Below, one piece after another: positions 25,850 to 38,005 of a stretch of 56,970 nt of DNA. This DNA comes from Nocardioides sp. J54. GTDB taxonomy: Bacteria > Actinomycetota > Actinomycetes > Propionibacteriales > Nocardioidaceae. The stretch's first letter is position 1. Each line of letters begins with the position of its first letter. Location of the stretch: positions 1 through 56,970 of the forward strand of contig NZ_JAER01000029.1 in NCBI RefSeq assembly GCF_000519005.1, in the 5' to 3' direction. Below the pieces are notes generated by a model. That model worked only from the letters and a program-made list of their open reading frames with translations, was not told the DNA's origin and made no database searches. The translations under genes and the position numbers were made by a program.

Positions 25850-26819
25850 GCATCCCGTCGTCGCGCGTCGGGTGGCGGCTGCTCGCGTGCAACAGGTGGT
25901 GGAGCAGGATCAGCTGGGTCAGCGCGAGCGGCTCGCTGCGGGTGTCGGGGCCGGTCAGGCCCAGGCCGCTGGGCGGCTCGGCGCCGACGCCGAGGTTCGC
26001 CCAGATCGCGTCGCCGAACTCCCGGGCGTCGTGCGCCGACGCGTGGCCGTGCACGTGCAGGCAGTCGGTGGGGGTGCCGTCGTCGTCGCGGATGATCCGC
26101 AGGTGCACCGCCGCGCGCCGGTCCTCGGTGAGGATCCGGTCCAGCGCGGGGTGCCGGATGGTCGGGCGGAGCAGGATGTCGGCAGAGAGCGCGGCGTCGG
26201 GGGAGTCGGCGCCGGGCCCGACCTCCGGCGCGAAGCGCACGACGATGTCGGCATCGCGCCGCTGCGGCCGGACGAAGGCCTCGGAGTCCGGCGCCCGGCG
26301 GGCGAGCTCGGCCAGGACGTCGGTGCGGCTGTACCCGCGCGTCGTCGTGTCCCGGGCGACCTTCCAGCGCTGCCGGAGGTCCTCGGGCGGGTCGAGATAG
26401 ACGGTGACGTCGAAGCAGGCGCGCATCAGCTTGGTCTGCAGGGGGAGCAGGCCCTCGACGATCACGAAGGCCGGAGGCTCGACGTACTCGGGGCGGCCGA
26501 GGGTGCCCGTGGCGTGGTCGTAGACGGGCTTGAGGATCGGGCGGCCGAGCGCGAGCAACTGGAGGTGCTGCTCGACGATGTCGAGGTGGTTGCCGTCCGG
26601 GTGGAGCGGGGTGATCGCGAGTGCGGCCCGCTCCACCCGGTCGTGGCGGTGGTAGTCGTCGATGCTGATCGACAGGCACTGGTCCGCGCCCAGCGCGGCC
26701 GTGAGCCCCTCGCTCAGCGTGGTCTTGCCCGACGCCGAGTCCCCGGCGATGGCCAGCATCACCGGGTGGGACCGCTCGGCGGCCCGCGCCCGCGCCATCG
26801 CGACGACCTTCTCGAGCAT
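25836..26819 (-). CDS. phosphoribulokinase/uridine kinase family, class II-like
   Basis: A second kinase of the phosphoribulokinase superfamily (327 aa) with a true P-loop AGDSASGKTTLSEGL (residues about 25-39), then SIDDYHRHDR, LHPDGNHLDIVEQHLQLL, PVYDHATGTLGRPEYVEPP, VIVEGLLPL and a charged region KVARDTTTRGYSRTDVLAELARRAPDSEAFVRPQRRDADIVV. These match the plant/cyanobacterial class II layout (DDYHS-DR, NHVTG, VIEGLHPM, RD--ERG) rather than the proteobacterial enzyme at 2280. The start overlaps the transketolase stop (ATGA), forming a tkt-prk operon. Phosphorylation of ribulose 5-phosphate is likely; a related sugar or nucleoside kinase role is the alternative. Confidence 0.8.
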   Translation of the reverse strand: MLEKVVAMARARAAERSHPVMLAIAGDSASGKTTLSEGLTAALGADQCLSISIDDYHRHDRVERAALAITPLHPDGNHLDIVEQHLQLLALGRPILKPVYDHATGTLGRPEYVEPPAFVIVEGLLPLQTKLMRACFDVTVYLDPPEDLRQRWKVARDTTTRGYSRTDVLAELARRAPDSEAFVRPQRRDADIVVRFAPEVGPGADSPDAALSADILLRPTIRHPALDRILTEDRRAAVHLRIIRDDDGTPTDCLHVHGHASAHDAREFGDAIWANLGVGAEPPSGLGLTGPDTRSEPLALTQLILLHHLLHASSRHPTRDDGMLSRT

Positions 26820-28828
26820 CACTGGCCGCGTCGTGCCTGCAGCGCCGAGCGTGCCGCCGCGGCCACCGCGTCGACCGTCAGCCCGACGTGCTCGAGGACG
26901 GCGGGTCCCGGTCCGGAGGCACCGAAGCGGTCCACCCCGACGACCGCGTCGGCGAGGTGGCGCCAGCCGAGGGTGGTGCCGGCCTCGACGGCCACCGTCG
27001 CGGTCGCCGCCCCGAGCCCGGTACGACGGGCCTCGTACCGCTCGCGCCAGGGCACCGAGACCACCCGCACCGCCAGGCCCTCCCCGGCCAGAACGTCCGC
27101 GGCGGCCAGGGCGAGGGCGACCTCCGAGCCGGAGGCGACCAGGTCGACGTCCGGCTCGGAGGCGTCCCGGACGACGCGGTGGCCGTCGCGGGTGAGGTGG
27201 CCGGCCGTCGGCCTGCCCGGGAGGGCGGGCAGGCCCTGCCGCGACAGGGCGAGGACGGTCGGCCCTTCGGTGTGCTCCAGGGCGCTGCGCCACGCCTCGG
27301 CGGTCTCCTGGGCGTCGGCCGGCCGGAGCACCCGCAGGTTCGGGATGAGGCGCAGGGAGTCGAGGTGCTCGACCGGCTGGTGGGTCGGGCCGTCCTCGCC
27401 GACGGCGACCGAGTCGTGGGTCAGCACGTAGATCACCGGCTGGCGCATCAGCGCGGAGAGCCGCAGCGCCGGGCGGAGGTAGTCGGCGAACACCAGGAAG
27501 GTGCTCCCGAAGCAGCGCAGCCCGCCGTGCAGGGAGATGCCGTTGAGGACGGCGGCCATCGCGAACTCGCGAATGCCGAAGTCGATCCGCGCGCCGCTGT
27601 AGTCGCCCGGTCCCACCGGCCGCGTGCCCACGTCCGTACCGGTCGAGCCGGACAGGTCCGCCGAGCCGCCGACCAGCTCCGGCAGGGCGGTGGAGAGCGC
27701 CTGCAGCACGGCCTTGGAAGACTGCCGGGTCGCCAGGGGAGTGGTCGGGAGGGACGCCGCGACGCCGGCCCAGAACTCGTCGTCGAGGTCGGCGGGCAGG
27801 TCGCCGCGCTCGGCGCGCTGCCAGGCGGCGGCGCGGGCCGGCTCGGCCTCGCGCAGCGCCACGACCTGGCCCTCCCACTCGGTGCGGGCGTCGTGGCCGG
27901 CCGCGGCGAGCGCACGGCACTCCGCCCGCACCTCCTCCGGTACGACGAAGGCCGCCTCCGCGTCCCGTCCCACCCGCCGCTTGGCCTCGGCCAGCCGCTC
28001 GGGCCCCAGCGGCGACCCGTGCGCCGCCGAGGTGCCGGCGACGTCGGGGGCGCCGTGGCCGATGACGGTACGCACGGCGACGAGGCTGGGCCGCGGGTCG
28101 GCCGTCGCCTCGGCGAGCGCGGTGTCGATCGCCTCGACGTCGGTGCCGTCGGCGACCTCCACGACGTGCCACCCGTAGGCGCGGAAGCGCGCCTGCTGGT
28201 CGTCGCTCGAGGAGCGGTCGACGGCGCCGTCGATGGTGATCCGGTTGTCGTCCCACAGCACCGTGAGCCGGCCCAGGCCGAGGTGCCCGGCCAGCGAGGC
28301 GGCCTCGTGGCTGATGCCCTCCATCAGGCAGCCGTCGCCGGCGATCGCCCACGTCCGGTGCCCCACGATCTCGGGGAACCGCGCGGCCAGCATTCGCTCG
28401 GCGAGCGCCATGCCGACGGCCATCGCGATGCCCTGGCCCAGCGGTCCGGTCGTGGCCTCGACGCCGGGCGTGTCGCCGTGCTCGGGGTGGCCGGGTGTGC
28501 GCGAGCCGAGCTGCCGGAACCCGCGCAGGTCGGCCTCCGCGACGTCGTACCCGAACAGGTGCAGCAGGGCGTACTGCAGCGCGGACCCGTGGCCCGCGGA
28601 GAGCACGAACCGGTCCCGGTCGGGCCACTCCGGGGCCGACGGGTCGTGGCGCAGGTGGCGGGAGAACAGGGTCCAGGCCATCGGCGCGGCGCCCATCGGC
28701 ATCCCCGGGTGCCCGCTGTTCGCGGCCTCCACCATGTCGGCCGCGAGCAGCCGGATGGTGTCGATCGCGAGCTGGTCGACGGTGGCGGCGGCGGGCGCCG
28801 GCGCGGTGGTGGTCGTGGGGCTGCTCAT
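26819..28828 (-). CDS. cbbT: transketolase
   Basis: A thiamine diphosphate enzyme (669 aa) that shuffles two-carbon units in CBB regeneration. Motifs include [18 protein letters not shown] at about 35-52, [38 protein letters not shown], the ThDP-binding [22 protein letters not shown]...[24 protein letters not shown] and the C-terminal half with [15 protein letters not shown] and [20 protein letters not shown]. The ATG at 28828 starts the conserved helix after a short Thr/Ala-rich leader. A candidate operator (28864-28879) lies 35 nt upstream. It is followed by the class II phosphoribulokinase with a 4-bp overlap. Confidence 0.96.
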   Translation of the reverse strand: MSSPTTTTAPAPAAATVDQLAIDTIRLLAADMVEAANSGHPGMPMGAAPMAWTLFSRHLRHDPSAPEWPDRDRFVLSAGHGSALQYALLHLFGYDVAEADLRGFRQLGSRTPGHPEHGDTPGVEATTGPLGQGIAMAVGMALAERMLAARFPEIVGHRTWAIAGDGCLMEGISHEAASLAGHLGLGRLTVLWDDNRITIDGAVDRSSSDDQQARFRAYGWHVVEVADGTDVEAIDTALAEATADPRPSLVAVRTVIGHGAPDVAGTSAAHGSPLGPERLAEAKRRVGRDAEAAFVVPEEVRAECRALAAAGHDARTEWEGQVVALREAEPARAAAWQRAERGDLPADLDDEFWAGVAASLPTTPLATRQSSKAVLQALSTALPELVGGSADLSGSTGTDVGTRPVGPGDYSGARIDFGIREFAMAAVLNGISLHGGLRCFGSTFLVFADYLRPALRLSALMRQPVIYVLTHDSVAVGEDGPTHQPVEHLDSLRLIPNLRVLRPADAQETAEAWRSALEHTEGPTVLALSRQGLPALPGRPTAGHLTRDGHRVVRDASEPDVDLVASGSEVALALAAADVLAGEGLAVRVVSVPWRERYEARRTGLGAATATVAVEAGTTLGWRHLADAVVGVDRFGASGPGPAVLEHVGLTVDAVAAAARSALQARRGQ

Positions 28829-28863
28829 GTTCACAGGAGACCGAAGCCGACCCCCGCGGGGAC

Positions 28864-28879
28864 TCACCCACAGGGGTGG
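28864..28879. promoter_or_regulatory. Candidate operator TCACCC-N4-GGGTGG between tkt and the response regulator
   Basis: An 11-of-12 match to TCACCC-N4-GGGTGA, 35 nt upstream of the transketolase start and 63 nt upstream of the divergent response regulator gene. The distance and orientation relative to tkt equal those of the fba copy (35 nt). A site shared by tkt and the regulator gene could allow autoregulation. Binding is inference. Confidence 0.45.
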
Positions 28880-28942
28880 CCGCGCTGGTGGAATTCGCGC
28901 GCAGCGGCCGACGGGGCCTGCCGGAGCGCCTAGGCTGCGGTC

Positions 28943-29635
28943 ATGGAGGCCGAGGAGGAGGCAGTCGCTGTGCCGACGCGCAGCGGCCCCACGCGCATCG
29001 TGATGGCGGACGACCACGAGATGGTCCTGCACGGCGTACAGGCCATGCTCGCCCACTTCGCCGACGAGGTCGAGGTGGTCGGCACGGCCACCGACCTGGC
29101 AGGCGCGATCTCCGTGGTCCGCGAGACCTCGCCCGACATCGTGCTGTGCGACATCCGGCTCGGCCGCGACAGCGGCCTGGACCTGTGCCGCCGGGTCAAG
29201 CAGCTCCAGCCGGAGACCCACGTGGTCTTCCTGACGGTCTACGACGACGAGCAGTACGCCTACCAGGCGCTGCGCGCGGAGGCCTCGGGCTACGTGCTCA
29301 AGCGGGTGGACGGCTCCGAGCTCGTCGAGCACCTCCAGCGGGTGGTGGCCGGTGACGTGGTGATCGACCCGACCCTGGCCGGGCGGATCGCGATGTCGGC
29401 CGCCCGGGTCAACGCGGGCGAGTTCTGGCCGGGCGCGCGGCTGGGCCTGACCCAGCGCGAGAGCGAGGTGCTGGCGTTGCTGGTGGCGAGCCACTCCAAC
29501 AAGGGCATCGCGGCCAAGCTGGTTGTCAGCGAGGACACGGTGAAGACCCACATCCGCGGGCTCTACCGCAAGCTCGCCGTCTCCGACCGGGGCGGCGCGA
29601 TCGCCGTCGCCCTGCGCGAGGGCCTCTACCAGTGA
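28943..29635 (+). CDS. two-component response regulator, NarL/LuxR family
   Basis: A 230-aa DNA-binding response regulator. The receiver domain (about 18-135) has VMADDHEMV (acidic pocket), the phosphorylation site in [14 protein letters not shown] and the Lys in [12 protein letters not shown]. The C-terminal LuxR-type helix-turn-helix is [43 protein letters not shown]. It diverges from transketolase and is followed after 19 bp by its histidine kinase. Position among CBB genes, with the GGGTGA-type palindrome in the shared promoter, makes it a candidate controller of that regulon. Confidence 0.92.
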   Translation: MEAEEEAVAVPTRSGPTRIVMADDHEMVLHGVQAMLAHFADEVEVVGTATDLAGAISVVRETSPDIVLCDIRLGRDSGLDLCRRVKQLQPETHVVFLTVYDDEQYAYQALRAEASGYVLKRVDGSELVEHLQRVVAGDVVIDPTLAGRIAMSAARVNAGEFWPGARLGLTQRESEVLALLVASHSNKGIAAKLVVSEDTVKTHIRGLYRKLAVSDRGGAIAVALREGLYQ

Positions 29636-29654
29636 CGGTCCAGGTCGTGGCCTC

Positions 29655-30839
29655 GTGGCGGACCTGAGCCGGATCCACGAGCTCCTGGTCTCCTCGGGCG
29701 AGCTCGACCTGCGCGACGTGTCGTGCGCCTTCGCCGACCTGTTCGAGGCGGACGGGGCGACCGTCTTCGTCGTTGTTGACGCCGAGCTGCGCGTCGGCGG
29801 CGCCTACCCTGGCAACGAGGACGCCGCGCGGGAGCTGAGCATCCCCGTCGGGTACGGCGTCGTCGGCCTCGTCGCCCAAGGCGGCAACTCGGTGACCATC
29901 GTCGACGACGCGCCCCGCAACCCGTACCACCGCGCCCTGCTCGGCCTCGGCGAGGGCGAGGTCGTCTCGCGACTGTGCGTGCCCGCGCACGGGCTGGAGG
30001 GCACCATCGTCGGGGTGATCTCGGTGCACCGCCGCGACCACCGCCCCTTCGAGACCGAGGAGCTCGCCCGGGCCCAGCGCCTCGCCGACCTCGTCGGAAT
30101 CCGCCTGTACGCCGAGGGGCTGCGCGGCGACGTCGAGGACCACCACTCGCTGCGGGACCGGCTGATCGCCCAGGCGATCTCCGCCCAGGAGGCGGAGCGG
30201 CGCCGGATCGCCGGCGACCTCCACGACGGGGTGACCCAGGCGCTGGCCTCGCTCTCCTTCCACCTCAGCGCGGCGCACACCGGCCTCGCCGTGGCACTGC
30301 GTGGCGACGCTGACGCCGACCCCCGGCTCACCGGGACGCTCGCGGAGATCGCCGCGGCCCGCCGGCTGGCCGGCCTGGCCTACGACGAGACCCGTGCCGC
30401 GATCACCGGCCTGCACTCGCTGCTGCTCGAGGACCTCGGCCTGGTGGCCGCCCTGGAGTCGCTGTGCCAGTCGCTGCCGCAGCTCGAGGTGGAGTTCCGC
30501 TCCGACGAGCCGACGGCCTTCGACGTCGTACCCGACCACGCCGCGGCCGCCCTGTTCCGCATCGCCCAGGAGGCGCTGAACAACGCGATCAAGCACGCCC
30601 AGGCCCACCGGGTGGTGCTGTCGCTGCGCCGGGTCGGCGACGCGGCGGTGCTGGGCGTCACCGATGACGGCGCCGGCTTCGACGTCCAGTCGGTGCGGGA
30701 GCGAGGCCGGTCCTCGGCCACGGAGCACTTCGGGCTGGAGTCGATCGTCGAGCGCTCGGCGCTGATCGGCGCCACCTTGCGCATCGACTCGATCGAGGGC
30801 CGGGGCACGGCCGTGATCGTGGAGTTCCCGCTGCACTGA
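29655..30839 (+). CDS. GAF-domain sensor histidine kinase
   Basis: A 394-aa cytoplasmic sensor kinase without membrane segments. Residues about 25-160 form a GAF-like sensor ([28 protein letters not shown] through [30 protein letters not shown]). The dimerisation and phosphoacceptor helix is [26 protein letters not shown] (HisKA_3 type, His in DLHDG). The ATPase domain has [26 protein letters not shown] and [13 protein letters not shown] G boxes, here as [15 protein letters not shown] then [16 protein letters not shown] start at 29655. It pairs with the preceding regulator. The signal could be redox, oxygen or a metabolite; no haem ligand can be assigned. Confidence 0.9.
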   Translation: MADLSRIHELLVSSGELDLRDVSCAFADLFEADGATVFVVVDAELRVGGAYPGNEDAARELSIPVGYGVVGLVAQGGNSVTIVDDAPRNPYHRALLGLGEGEVVSRLCVPAHGLEGTIVGVISVHRRDHRPFETEELARAQRLADLVGIRLYAEGLRGDVEDHHSLRDRLIAQAISAQEAERRRIAGDLHDGVTQALASLSFHLSAAHTGLAVALRGDADADPRLTGTLAEIAAARRLAGLAYDETRAAITGLHSLLLEDLGLVAALESLCQSLPQLEVEFRSDEPTAFDVVPDHAAAALFRIAQEALNNAIKHAQAHRVVLSLRRVGDAAVLGVTDDGAGFDVQSVRERGRSSATEHFGLESIVERSALIGATLRIDSIEGRGTAVIVEFPLH

Positions 30840-30914
30840 GCCGGGCGGAGAGCCCTCAGCGCGGTCGCGCCGGAGCCTCACCGCACGAACCAGCCGCGAG
30901 AGCCCCGAAAAGGT

Positions 30915-30957
30915 GGGTGGCCGGCCCACGGATGGTCAGTCCGCGGGCCGGCCACCC
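30915..30957. terminator. Bidirectional terminator-like hairpin
   Basis: A perfect 13-bp inverted repeat (GGGTGGCCGGCCC at 30915-30927 and its complement at 30945-30957), with a further short GGA/TCC pair inside the loop. It lies between the histidine kinase stop and the convergent aldolase stop, the expected place for a shared terminator. An A-run (GAAAAGG) precedes it, acting as a U-run for minus-strand transcription only weakly. Confidence 0.65.
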
Positions 30958-30962
30958 GGCGG

Positions 30963-31973
30963 TCACGCGGACAACGGTGCCGGCGCACGGCCGGCGACCG
31001 CTCCGACTGCCCGCGTGCAGTTGGCGAGGAGCACGGCCTGCGCCCCCGCGCGGCTGGCCTCCTCACCTCCCCACTGGTGGAGCGCATCGCTCACCAGCGC
31101 CCGCCCGAAGGAGAAGGTCAGGTTCCAGCTCGGCTCCCCGGCCTCCACGTTGAGGGCGGCGAGGTACCGGCAGGCGGCGTCGTTGTCGTGGCCGCCGGAG
31201 AGGAAGGCGATGCCCGGTACGGCCGGCGGCACGCGCCGGTCGAGCACCGCGAGGGTCGCCGCAGCGACCTCCTCGGCCGACGCGGGGGTCGCGTCGAGGC
31301 CGGGGGTGACCAGGTTGGGCTTGAGGACGATGCCGCCGAGGTCCACCCGCTGGGCCTCCAGTTCGGCGAAGACCGCGGCGAGCGCGCGGTCGCTCACCGC
31401 GGCGCACACGTCGATGTCGTGGGCGCCGGAGCAGAGCACCTCGGGCTCGACGATCGGGACCAGGCCCTGCTCCTGGCACAGCGCCGCGTAGCGGGCGAGC
31501 GCGTGGGCGTTGGCGGACAGCGCGTAGTCGGTCGCGGCGGTGACGTCGATGACCGCGCGCCACTTCGCGAAGGCGGCGCCCATCGCGGCGTACTCCGCCA
31601 GCCGGCCGCGCAGGCCGTCGAGGCCCTCGGTGACCAGGGCGCCGGGCGCACCGGCGAGCGCGGAGGTGCCGGTGTCGACCTTGATGCCGGGCAGGATGCC
31701 CCAGCGGTGGCAGGCCTCGGCGAAGGGCATCTCGATGTCGCCCACGGACGCGTGCTGGCGCAGCGTCTCGTCGCACAGGATGACGCCGCTGACCAGGTCG
31801 GACAGGCCGGGCGTCGAGACCAGCAGCTCGCGGTAGAGGCGGCGGTTCTCCTCGGTGGCGGGGATGTTCTCGCCCTCGAGGCGCTGGGACATGGTGCGGA
31901 CGCTCTCGTCCGCGGCGAGGATGCCGCGTCCGGAGCTGACGAGGGCGAGGGCGGTGTCGGCCAGGGTTCGCAT
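30963..31973 (-). CDS. fba: fructose-bisphosphate aldolase, class I
   Basis: A 336-aa class I (Schiff-base) aldolase. It has Asp22 in GRGILAADES, the KWR lysine Lys137 in GAAFAKWR, Glu176 in LVPIVEPEVL and the Schiff-base Lys218 in GGIVLKPNLVTPG, followed by GIAFLSGGHDN and NLTFSFGRAL. In the CBB cycle it condenses triose phosphates to fructose 1,6-bisphosphate and can make sedoheptulose 1,7-bisphosphate. It lies 35 bp downstream of cbbR on the same strand; a partial copy of the TCACCC-N4-GGGTGA motif overlaps the cbbR stop, 35 nt upstream. It contrasts with the lysine-less paralogue at 6240. Confidence 0.94.
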   Translation of the reverse strand: MRTLADTALALVSSGRGILAADESVRTMSQRLEGENIPATEENRRLYRELLVSTPGLSDLVSGVILCDETLRQHASVGDIEMPFAEACHRWGILPGIKVDTGTSALAGAPGALVTEGLDGLRGRLAEYAAMGAAFAKWRAVIDVTAATDYALSANAHALARYAALCQEQGLVPIVEPEVLCSGAHDIDVCAAVSDRALAAVFAELEAQRVDLGGIVLKPNLVTPGLDATPASAEEVAAATLAVLDRRVPPAVPGIAFLSGGHDNDAACRYLAALNVEAGEPSWNLTFSFGRALVSDALHQWGGEEASRAGAQAVLLANCTRAVGAVAGRAPAPLSA

Positions 31974-32008
31974 GCCCACAGGCTGGCGGCGGCGCCCCGC
32001 CCGCCTCG

Positions 32009-32024
32009 TCACCCGCGCGGTTGG
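32009..32024. promoter_or_regulatory. Partial candidate operator TCACCC-N4-GGTTGG upstream of fba
   Basis: One perfect half-site (TCACCC) with a degenerate partner (4 of 6 match). It begins at the cbbR stop codon and ends 35 nt from the fba start, the same spacing and orientation as at transketolase. This is the weakest of the four sites and could be chance in GC-rich DNA. Confidence 0.3.
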
Positions 32025-32899
32025 TTGTGAGGGTGGAATCGGAGGTCCGCCGCCGCGTCCGCGGCGCACACGTGCTCCACGAAGAGCCGGGTCGCGGGCG
32101 GCGGCGTGCTGTTCGTGACCAGGTGCCAGGGACGGTCCAGCGGCGTCCCCGTGACGGGTACGACGCGCAGGCTGCCCTCGCGCAGGGCGCCGGCCACCGC
32201 GTCGGCGTGCACGAGGGTGAGGCCCAGCCCCTCGCGGGCCGCGGCGAGCACGGCGCCGAGCGTGCCGAGGGTGAGCGTCGGCGGCTCCCACTGGCGCTGC
32301 TCGAGCAGGGCGAGGCAGGTCGATCGCGTGCCGGAGCCCTGGCCGCGCAGCAGCCACGTGGCCGATGCCGGCGGTACGTCGTACCCGGCTCCGGTGACGA
32401 CGACGAGGCCGTTGGGCCGGGTGGCGACCGACACCAGGCCGGAGCCGCGGGGCGGGCGCCCGGCGATCGCGAGGTCGGTCTCGTGCTGCTCGAGCTCGGC
32501 GAAGAGGTCGTCGCGGGGGCGCACGGACAGGCTCAGGTCGACCTCGGGGTAGCGGTCCCGGAAGCCGGCGAGCAGGCGGGGGAGCACGGTCTCGCCCGCG
32601 GTGGCGACCGCGCCGATCCGCAGGCGGCCGGTCGCCGGGGTGCGCACCGCCGCGGCCGCCTCCTCGGCGAGGCCGAGCAGAGTGCGGCAGTAGCGGGCGT
32701 AGGTCCGCCCGCTTTCCGTGAGCCTGATGCCGCGTCCCTCGCGGCTCAGCAGCTCGACACCCAGTTGCCGTTCGATGCTCCCGACTGCCGCGGACACGGC
32801 CGGTTCGGTCACGTGCAGCTTCTCGGCCGCGCCACGGATGCTGCCCGTCTCCGCCACGGTCGCAAAGGTCCGCAGCCTCGCCCAGGTCACGTCCCTCAT
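32009..32899 (-). CDS. cbbR: LysR-family regulator CbbR
   Basis: A 296-aa LysR-type regulator divergent from cbbL. The N-terminal winged helix-turn-helix is FATVAETGSIRGAAEKLHVTEPAVSAAVGSIERQLGVELLSREGRGIRLTESG, and the rest is a substrate-binding fold (GRLRIGAVATAGETVLPRLLAGFRDRYPEVDL). CbbR proteins sense metabolites such as phosphoenolpyruvate, NADPH or RuBP and activate cbb operons. The ATG at 32899 is preferred; a TTG two codons earlier is possible. The 116-bp gap to cbbL contains a TGA-N7-TCA element fitting the CbbR recognition rule. It may also control fba downstream. Confidence 0.88.
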   Translation of the reverse strand: MRDVTWARLRTFATVAETGSIRGAAEKLHVTEPAVSAAVGSIERQLGVELLSREGRGIRLTESGRTYARYCRTLLGLAEEAAAAVRTPATGRLRIGAVATAGETVLPRLLAGFRDRYPEVDLSLSVRPRDDLFAELEQHETDLAIAGRPPRGSGLVSVATRPNGLVVVTGAGYDVPPASATWLLRGQGSGTRSTCLALLEQRQWEPPTLTLGTLGAVLAAAREGLGLTLVHADAVAGALREGSLRVVPVTGTPLDRPWHLVTNSTPPPATRLFVEHVCAADAAADLRFHPHNQPRG

Positions 32900-32923
32900 G
32901 GGCAAACATTAACTGAGAGATTA

Positions 32924-32936
32924 TGAATGCCCATCA
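32924..32936. promoter_or_regulatory. CbbR-type site TGA-N7-TCA (T-N11-A) in cbbR-cbbL gap
   Basis: The element TGAATGCCCATCA fits both the LysR rule T-N11-A with dyad ends and the TNA-N7-TNA pattern reported for CbbR sites. A second, looser TAA-N8-TTA lies just before it (32910-32923). The short region is notably A/T-rich and sits 25 nt from the cbbR start and 79 nt from the cbbL start. It is a candidate operator and activator site; not proven. Confidence 0.5.
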
Positions 32937-32955
32937 ATATTTCCATAGTCGCTGA

Positions 32956-34464
<1,509 letters not shown>

Positions 34465-34475
34465 GGAGCGAGACC

Positions 34476-34869
34476 ATGTACCTGCGCCACGGAGCCTTCT
34501 CCTACCTGCCCGACCTGACCGACGACGAGATCGCCCTCCAGGTCCGCCACGCACTCGACAACGGCTGGCCGGTGTCGATCGAGCACACCGACGACCCCCA
34601 CCCGCGCAACGTCTACTGGGAGATGTGGGGCCTCCCGCTGTTCGACCTGGTCGAACCGGACGGGGTGATGGTCGAGATCAACGCCTGCCGGTCGACCTTC
34701 CCGAACCACTACGTCCGGGTCCTGGCGTACGACGCCCGGCTCGGCCGCCAGACCACCGCCCTCTCCTTCCTGGTGCAGCGCCCGGCCGTGGAGCCGGACG
34801 TCGAGCTGGCCAGGGCCGAGGGCGGCGGCCGTGCCCAGGTGTATGGCGTGCGTACCGTCGCGCCGTCGG

Positions 34870-34889
<20 letters not shown>
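34476..34889 (+). CDS. cbbS: RuBisCO small subunit
   Basis: A 137-aa small subunit of form I RuBisCO. It contains [50 protein letters not shown] and [27 protein letters not shown], matching the red-type family, and has the longer C-terminal extension of red-type subunits ([25 protein letters not shown]). It starts 11 bp after cbbL with a GAGGAG box and overlaps cbbX by about 20 bp. Confidence 0.96.
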
Positions 34890-36839
<1,950 letters not shown>

Positions 36840-37142
36840 GCGCCACTCAGGCTCTGAAGCTTGTGACGGAGTGCAACGGACTGGGCGAGGTCAGCGGCAC
36901 ATGACAGGGCGAGGTCCCCTTCGCCGTCCGCCGTGCCGAGACCGACACGGTCTGCGCCCAGGACGGTCGGCCACGCCGACGGGTAGGTCGCTCCTCAGGA
37001 GCGTTCGATTCAACGTCGGTCAGATAGTTGCAATATGTCGTTATGTGCTTGGCCGCTTGAAGATCTCCCACAAACTCGGCGCGGTGGACAAGCACCGCAA
37101 GGCCGACCCCGGTCGAGCACGAGGCCGCCTACTACGCGACTG
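36840..37142. other. Intergenic stretch with no recognisable gene
   Basis: About 300 bases after gap. Open frames exist on both strands but none shows family motifs or a credible ribosome-binding site. Base composition becomes less GC-rich around 37020-37090, different from the flanking cbb genes, consistent with the edge of foreign DNA. No clear terminator for the cbb operon was found. Confidence 0.5.
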
Positions 37143-37562
37143 TCAACCGAGGGCCGCAACCCGCATAGGAGCGGCAGAGAACCTGGGGCGCTTCACCTTG
37201 CTCTTGTCCGCGTGCGTCTTCAGCTTGACCGTGTCGTCGTAGAGCTTCTTCTTCTGCTTGTCGGTCCTTGCGCGGAGGCCCAACGAGTCTTGGTCGGCAT
37301 AGCACTGGTAGGCGATGCCGTCTGTCGAGAAGCCCTCGATCCCATAGTCACCGCCCATTTGGGCTGGCAGGTACACAAGCTCAGGTTGCGGATACTTCCG
37401 ACGCCCAAGGCAACCCAAGGGGCCTCTTCGACGAGGCAGAGGCGGCGCTCGGCGGAGCCGAGTGAGACCGGGCCGCGCGAGGAGGACGGAGATTCGAGCC
37501 GTGTCGCGCTTGGGCACCGAAAACCACAGCAAGGGTCGCCTCGTCGGGTCATATCCCAGCAA
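37143..37562 (-). pseudogene. broken gene fragment of unknown family
   Basis: A frame of 139 codons whose middle part looks like real protein: YPQPELVYLPAQMGGDYGIEGF followed by STDGIAYQCYADQDSLGLRARTDKQKKKLYDDTVKLKTHAD (split here at residues about 57-120). It has low-Ala, Lys/Asp/Tyr-rich composition unlike its neighbours. The residues before and after that block are low-complexity Arg/Pro-rich and read like other frames, so both ends have probably been lost by frameshift or deletion. I recall similar GDxGIDGF...YQCY segments at the start of unassigned proteins in mobile DNA but cannot name a family. Confidence 0.45.
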
Positions 37563-37670
37563 GAGGTGCGCGCCTAGGGTCGCCGTCGCGTGCGGTGTTC
37601 GCGCAGGTCAGCGCTCGAATGCGCAAAGGGCAGCAAGGGCTGGGCCAATGACGCCCGCTCGCGCCGGATG

Positions 37671-37707
37671 CCCAGAGGTCGCAGGTTCAAATCCTGCCCC
37701 CGCTACA
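37671..37707 (+). other. 3' end of an initiator tRNA (fMet-like) fragment, probable att site
   Basis: These 37 nt read as the anticodon-stem 3' strand (CCCAG), variable loop, a perfect T-arm (GCAGG-TTCAAAT-CCTGC) and acceptor strand of a tRNA, closely resembling the 3' half of actinobacterial initiator tRNA-Met. No matching 5' half, D-arm or CAT anticodon lies upstream. Integrases commonly recombine into tRNA 3' ends and leave such a copy at the other end of the element, so this marks a likely attR or attL. tRNA identity is from memory. Confidence 0.65.
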
Positions 37708-37710
37708 AGA

Positions 37711-37752
37711 AAGTAGCTTCTGACCTGCGGGAATGCAGGTCAGAAGCTACTT
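37711..37752. terminator. Perfect 18-bp hairpin next to the tRNA fragment
   Basis: An 18-bp perfect inverted repeat (37711-37728 and 37735-37752; arms begin AAGTAGCTTCTGACCTGC) with a 6-nt loop GGGAAT. It starts 3 nt after the tRNA 3' end, so it could be the original tRNA terminator carried with the integration site. The arms start with AA and end with TT, giving weak U-tract character on both strands. Confidence 0.6.
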
Positions 37753-37775
37753 GGTATTTGAGCCATCCCCGCTTG

Positions 37776-37830
37776 TGTCGCGGTTTCGTGACCCGGAAAC
37801 CCGTGAGGATGAGCCTCGACTGCCGGCGCG
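37776..37830 (+). repeat. Imperfect direct repeat, copy A
   Basis: This stretch, starting TGTCGCGGTTTCGTGACCCG, recurs in the same orientation at 39611-39680 with 27 of 30 identities in the first 30 bases and small indels afterwards. The copies flank the ISL3 remnant and IS3 element. They may be ends of related insertion sequences or a duplicated target. Confidence 0.55.
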
Positions 37831-38005
37831 TTCCATGGCGACGAACCCGGGCATCACCGGGATGGCGCGGGTGTCAGAGGTCGTTGGAGGCACCTGCACG
37901 GTCAGGCCACGCTGGATCAGGTGTCGTAGTTCTGACTGAGCACCCGGTCCCTGCGCAAACACCCCATGAAGATGGTCGGGGGCCGTGCGCGGGCCGCAAA
38001 GCGGC

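Noticed and set aside
36871..37242. A 123-codon plus-strand frame after gap
   Set aside because: No ribosome site, no motif, ends in a region that on the other strand holds the broken gene.
37600..37710. A complete tRNA gene
   Set aside because: Only the T-arm and the acceptor 3' strand are present; no D-arm, anticodon loop or pairing 5' acceptor strand upstream.
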